A DNA stretch of 64,000 nucleotides from JAJPXC01 sp964510535. GTDB lineage: Bacteria; Bacteroidota; Bacteroidia; Bacteroidales; Muribaculaceae. The notes below the pieces were generated by a model. It did no database searches and was not told the DNA's origin. It saw only the letters and a program-made list of their open reading frames with translations. The translations under genes were made by a program, and so were the position numbers. The stretch is from contig CAZECG010000002.1 of the NCBI GenBank assembly GCA_964510535.1, forward strand, positions 55,483-119,482. Reading direction: 5' to 3'. Each line of letters begins with the position of its first letter. The stretch's first letter is position 1. This document shows positions 62,040 through 64,000 of the stretch, piece by piece.

Positions 62040-62782
62040 GCCTGATTAAGGAGTTTAGCCGGGATTTTCATCTCACCGGGGGCGAGACCGGTCCCGAGGG
62101 TGAAATGCCGGTATCGCTTGCGGCTGAGCGCGTAATCGAGATGGCAACCAACCATGCCGACATTCTTGGCGTGGGTTATGAGGCGATGATTCAGCAAAAT
62201 CAAGCCTGGGTGTTGAGCCGCTTGAGCATTGAGATGATGCGTTATCCCGCAGTCAATGACGGCTATAGGCTCACTACATGGGTCAGTAGCTTCAACCGCC
62301 GTTTTTCCGAGCGTGATTTCGAGATTTCCACACTTGATGGGTGTCCGTTGGGATATGCCCGCACTATGTGGGCGGCTATCGACTTGTCATCGCGCGGGGT
62401 AGGGGAGCTTGACATTGTCACCCGCCTCGGTGAAGTTGTAGTCGACAGGCCATGCCCGATAGCCGCGATACCGAGGCTTGGCGCGGTTGCCGATGACTGC
62501 AAGCGTAGCGGTTATAAGTTCACATACCGCGACATCGACTTCAACCGTCATGTCAACTCAGTGGCTTACATCAGGTTACTTCTCGATGCATGGTCGCTTG
62601 AACACCACGACCGTTACCGTGTGAAGCGCATTGATACCGCGTACATCCACGAGGCGCATTATGGCGACAGCGTTGATTTGCTTGTGACAGACGATGGCGA
62701 TTGTCGCTCCCAAGCCGAACTACTCGACGCCGACGGTCGGCCATTGACTCGCTTTGCAATTGAGTGGACCGCTCGCGAATAA
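62036..62782 (+). CDS. Acyl-ACP thioesterase (FatA/FatB-like)
   Basis: The 248-residue protein has the double hot-dog fold of bacterial acyl-ACP thioesterases, releasing fatty acids from acyl-ACP. The N-terminal hot dog shows NHADILGVGYEAMIQQNQAW and the C-terminal one YRDIDFNRHVNSVAYIRLLL, with the catalytic Asn-His pair. It is coupled to ilvN by a 4-base ATGA overlap and lies inside the branched-chain operon. This hints at a link between branched-chain amino acid synthesis and fatty-acid composition, which is inference. The start at 62036 is set by the coupling. Confidence 0.88.
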   Translation: MSLIKEFSRDFHLTGGETGPEGEMPVSLAAERVIEMATNHADILGVGYEAMIQQNQAWVLSRLSIEMMRYPAVNDGYRLTTWVSSFNRRFSERDFEISTLDGCPLGYARTMWAAIDLSSRGVGELDIVTRLGEVVVDRPCPIAAIPRLGAVADDCKRSGYKFTYRDIDFNRHVNSVAYIRLLLDAWSLEHHDRYRVKRIDTAYIHEAHYGDSVDLLVTDDGDCRSQAELLDADGRPLTRFAIEWTARE

Positions 62783-62847
62783 CATTAAAATGTTACGAAA
62801 TAATCAAATTAATGTCGCTTTTGATTCTATTGTTTAGTAAAAATAGG

Positions 62848-62855
62848 TAAATTTG
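62848..62855 (+). promoter_or_regulatory. -7 element before ilvC
   Basis: TAAATTTG matches TAnnTTTG in the 97-base gap between the thioesterase gene and ilvC, so ilvC may have an extra promoter. The -33 spacing is poor. Confidence 0.4.
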
Positions 62856-62879
62856 CGACAATTTTAAAATTGAAAAAAT

Positions 62880-63923
62880 ATGGCAAAATTGAATTTTGGC
62901 GGTGTTGAGGAAACTGTAATCACCCGCGAAGAATTTCCGTTGGAAAAGGCTCGTGAAATCTTGAAAGATGAGACCATAGCCGTTATCGGTTACGGCGTGC
63001 AGGGCCCCGGTCAGAGCATGAATCTCCGTGACAACGGCTTTAACGTGATTGTTGGCCAGCGTCAAGGTAAGACTTTTGACAAGGCTGTCGCCGACGGATG
63101 GGTGCCGGGTGAAACTCTGTTTGGCATCGAGGAAGCTTGTGAAAAAGGAACCATCATCATGTGTCTGCTTTCCGATGCGGCTGTGATGTCGGTTTGGCCC
63201 ACAATCAAGAAATATCTCACCGTAGGCAAAGCCCTTTACTTCTCTCACGGTTTCGCTATTACTTGGAATGACCGTACCGGTGTGGTTCCCCCGAAAGATA
63301 TTGACGTCATCATGGTGGCTCCCAAAGGCTCTGGTACTTCACTCCGCACGATGTTTCTTGAAGGCCGCGGCTTGAACTCATCTTATGCGATATATCAAGA
63401 CCACACAGGCCGTGCCGCTGACCGCACCATAGCTCTCGGCATAGGCATCGGTTCGGGTTACCTGTTTGAAACCACATTCCAGCGTGAGGCTACCAGTGAC
63501 CTCACCGGCGAGCGCGGTTCGCTGATGGGCGCGATTCAAGGTTTGCTCCTCGCTCAGTATGAAGTGCTCCGTGAAAATGGCCACACACCTTCTGAAGCGT
63601 TCAACGAGACTGTCGAGGAACTTACCCAGTCGTTGATGCCGCTGTTCGCCGAAAAAGGCATGGACTGGATGTATGCCAACTGCTCGACAACTGCCCAGCG
63701 CGGCGCGCTCGACTGGATGACACCTTTCCACGATGCCATCAAGCCGGTTGTCGAGAAACTTTACAATAGTGTCAAATGCGGCAACGAGGCTCAGATTTCT
63801 ATCGACAGCAATTCTCAGCCCGACTATCGTGTTAAACTCAACGAGGAATTGCGCCAGCTCCGTGAGAGCGAAATGTGGCAGACAGCGGTCACTGTCCGCA
63901 AGTTGCGCCCCGAAAACAATTAA
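62880..63923 (+). CDS. ilvC: Ketol-acid reductoisomerase
   Basis: The 347-residue class I enzyme isomerises and reduces acetolactate with NADPH. The Rossmann motif is IGYGVQGPGQSMNLRDNGF rather than the GYGSQGHAHALN form common elsewhere, followed by VGQRQGKTFDKAVADGW. The C-terminal knotted domain has ERGSLMGAIQGLLLAQYEVL and LNEELRQLRESEMW. It closes the operon, before the terminator at 63953. The cofactor loop variant is noted below. Confidence 0.96.
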   Translation: MAKLNFGGVEETVITREEFPLEKAREILKDETIAVIGYGVQGPGQSMNLRDNGFNVIVGQRQGKTFDKAVADGWVPGETLFGIEEACEKGTIIMCLLSDAAVMSVWPTIKKYLTVGKALYFSHGFAITWNDRTGVVPPKDIDVIMVAPKGSGTSLRTMFLEGRGLNSSYAIYQDHTGRAADRTIALGIGIGSGYLFETTFQREATSDLTGERGSLMGAIQGLLLAQYEVLRENGHTPSEAFNETVEELTQSLMPLFAEKGMDWMYANCSTTAQRGALDWMTPFHDAIKPVVEKLYNSVKCGNEAQISIDSNSQPDYRVKLNEELRQLRESEMWQTAVTVRKLRPENN

Positions 63924-63952
63924 GCCGGGAGTTATTCTCCAAGTCGGCTAAT

Positions 63953-63991
63953 AAAAAATCATCGGCCCCATTTCGGAGCCGATGATTTTTT
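63953..63991 (+). terminator. Terminator of the ilv operon
   Basis: AAAAAATCATCGGC pairs perfectly over 14 bp with GCCGATGATTTTTT around an 11-base loop. It is symmetric, so it could act in both directions. Confidence 0.85.
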
Positions 63992-64000
63992 ATTGGTTGG

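Noticed and set aside
1..64000. CRISPR arrays, tRNA or rRNA genes, integrases and transposases
   Set aside because: No regular repeat-spacer pattern, cloverleaf or ribosomal RNA sequence, and no integrase or transposase coding frame, was seen.

Overview
The window reads as a chromosomal segment of a gut Bacteroidales bacterium. The evidence is a SusC/SusD pair, a TamB/TamL/LptD outer-membrane cluster, a Na+-pumping methylmalonyl-CoA decarboxylase operon of the Bacteroidetes type, several secreted proteins with Por-like C-terminal tails, and many promoters of the Bacteroidetes form (TTTG, 19-20 bases, TAnnTTTG). The oxalate genes beside propionate-type genes suggest Muribaculaceae (the S24-7 group), but that family-level placement is inference. 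No rRNA, tRNA, CRISPR array or intact transposase was seen. There is one 100-N scaffold gap (10530-10629).

Layout. 1-5.6 kb: the end of a Crp/Fnr-type regulator, a secreted multidomain protein, a membrane-tethered regulator with a C-terminal HTH, two consecutive orphan promoter-to-terminator units that look like small RNAs, and a small unknown gene. 5.6-10.3 kb (minus strand): mce-mmdA-oadG-bccP-oadB, which converts (R)-methylmalonyl-CoA to (S)-methylmalonyl-CoA and then to propionyl-CoA while exporting Na+. 10.4-13.9 kb: a beta-helix carbohydrate-binding-type protein broken by the gap, a small secreted partner and a divergent AraC regulator. 14.2-16.1 kb: dnaK. 16.4-17.5 kb: an XRE plus Bro-N (DinD-like) pair that looks inserted. 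17.6-22.0 kb (minus): frc-oxc-AEC transporter, an oxalate import and decarboxylation operon. 22.2-29.3 kb (minus): CotH-like protein, polytopic membrane protein, small acidic lipoprotein, SulP anion transporter, and a Fur/PerR-type regulator with a reverse rubrerythrin.

29.5-39.4 kb (plus): tamB, tamL and lptD, the envelope assembly block. 39.4-43.5 kb: an HD-domain hydrolase, ilvE, a candidate small RNA and a secreted GDPD-family protein. 43.5-47.7 kb (minus): two ribosomal operons, rplM-rpsI-rpsB-tsf and rplU-rpmA, both with consensus promoters and leaders. 48-52 kb (minus): a secreted protein of unknown function and a C10 (streptopain-type) protease, both with Por-like tails. 52.3-57.7 kb (plus): a SusC/SusD/lipoprotein uptake operon. 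57.9-64 kb (plus): ilvD-ilvB-ilvN-acyl-ACP thioesterase-ilvC, ending in a strong terminator.

Most of the window is ordinary core genome. The observations most worth following are the tandem orphan RNAs at 4.15-4.87 kb, the paired Fur/PerR palindromes sitting on the promoter and start codon of the regulator, the altered glycine loop of the CoA-transferase in the oxalate operon, the lamin-tail/OadG fusion subunit, and the Bro-N/XRE island. I saw nothing that clearly amounts to a wholly new system.
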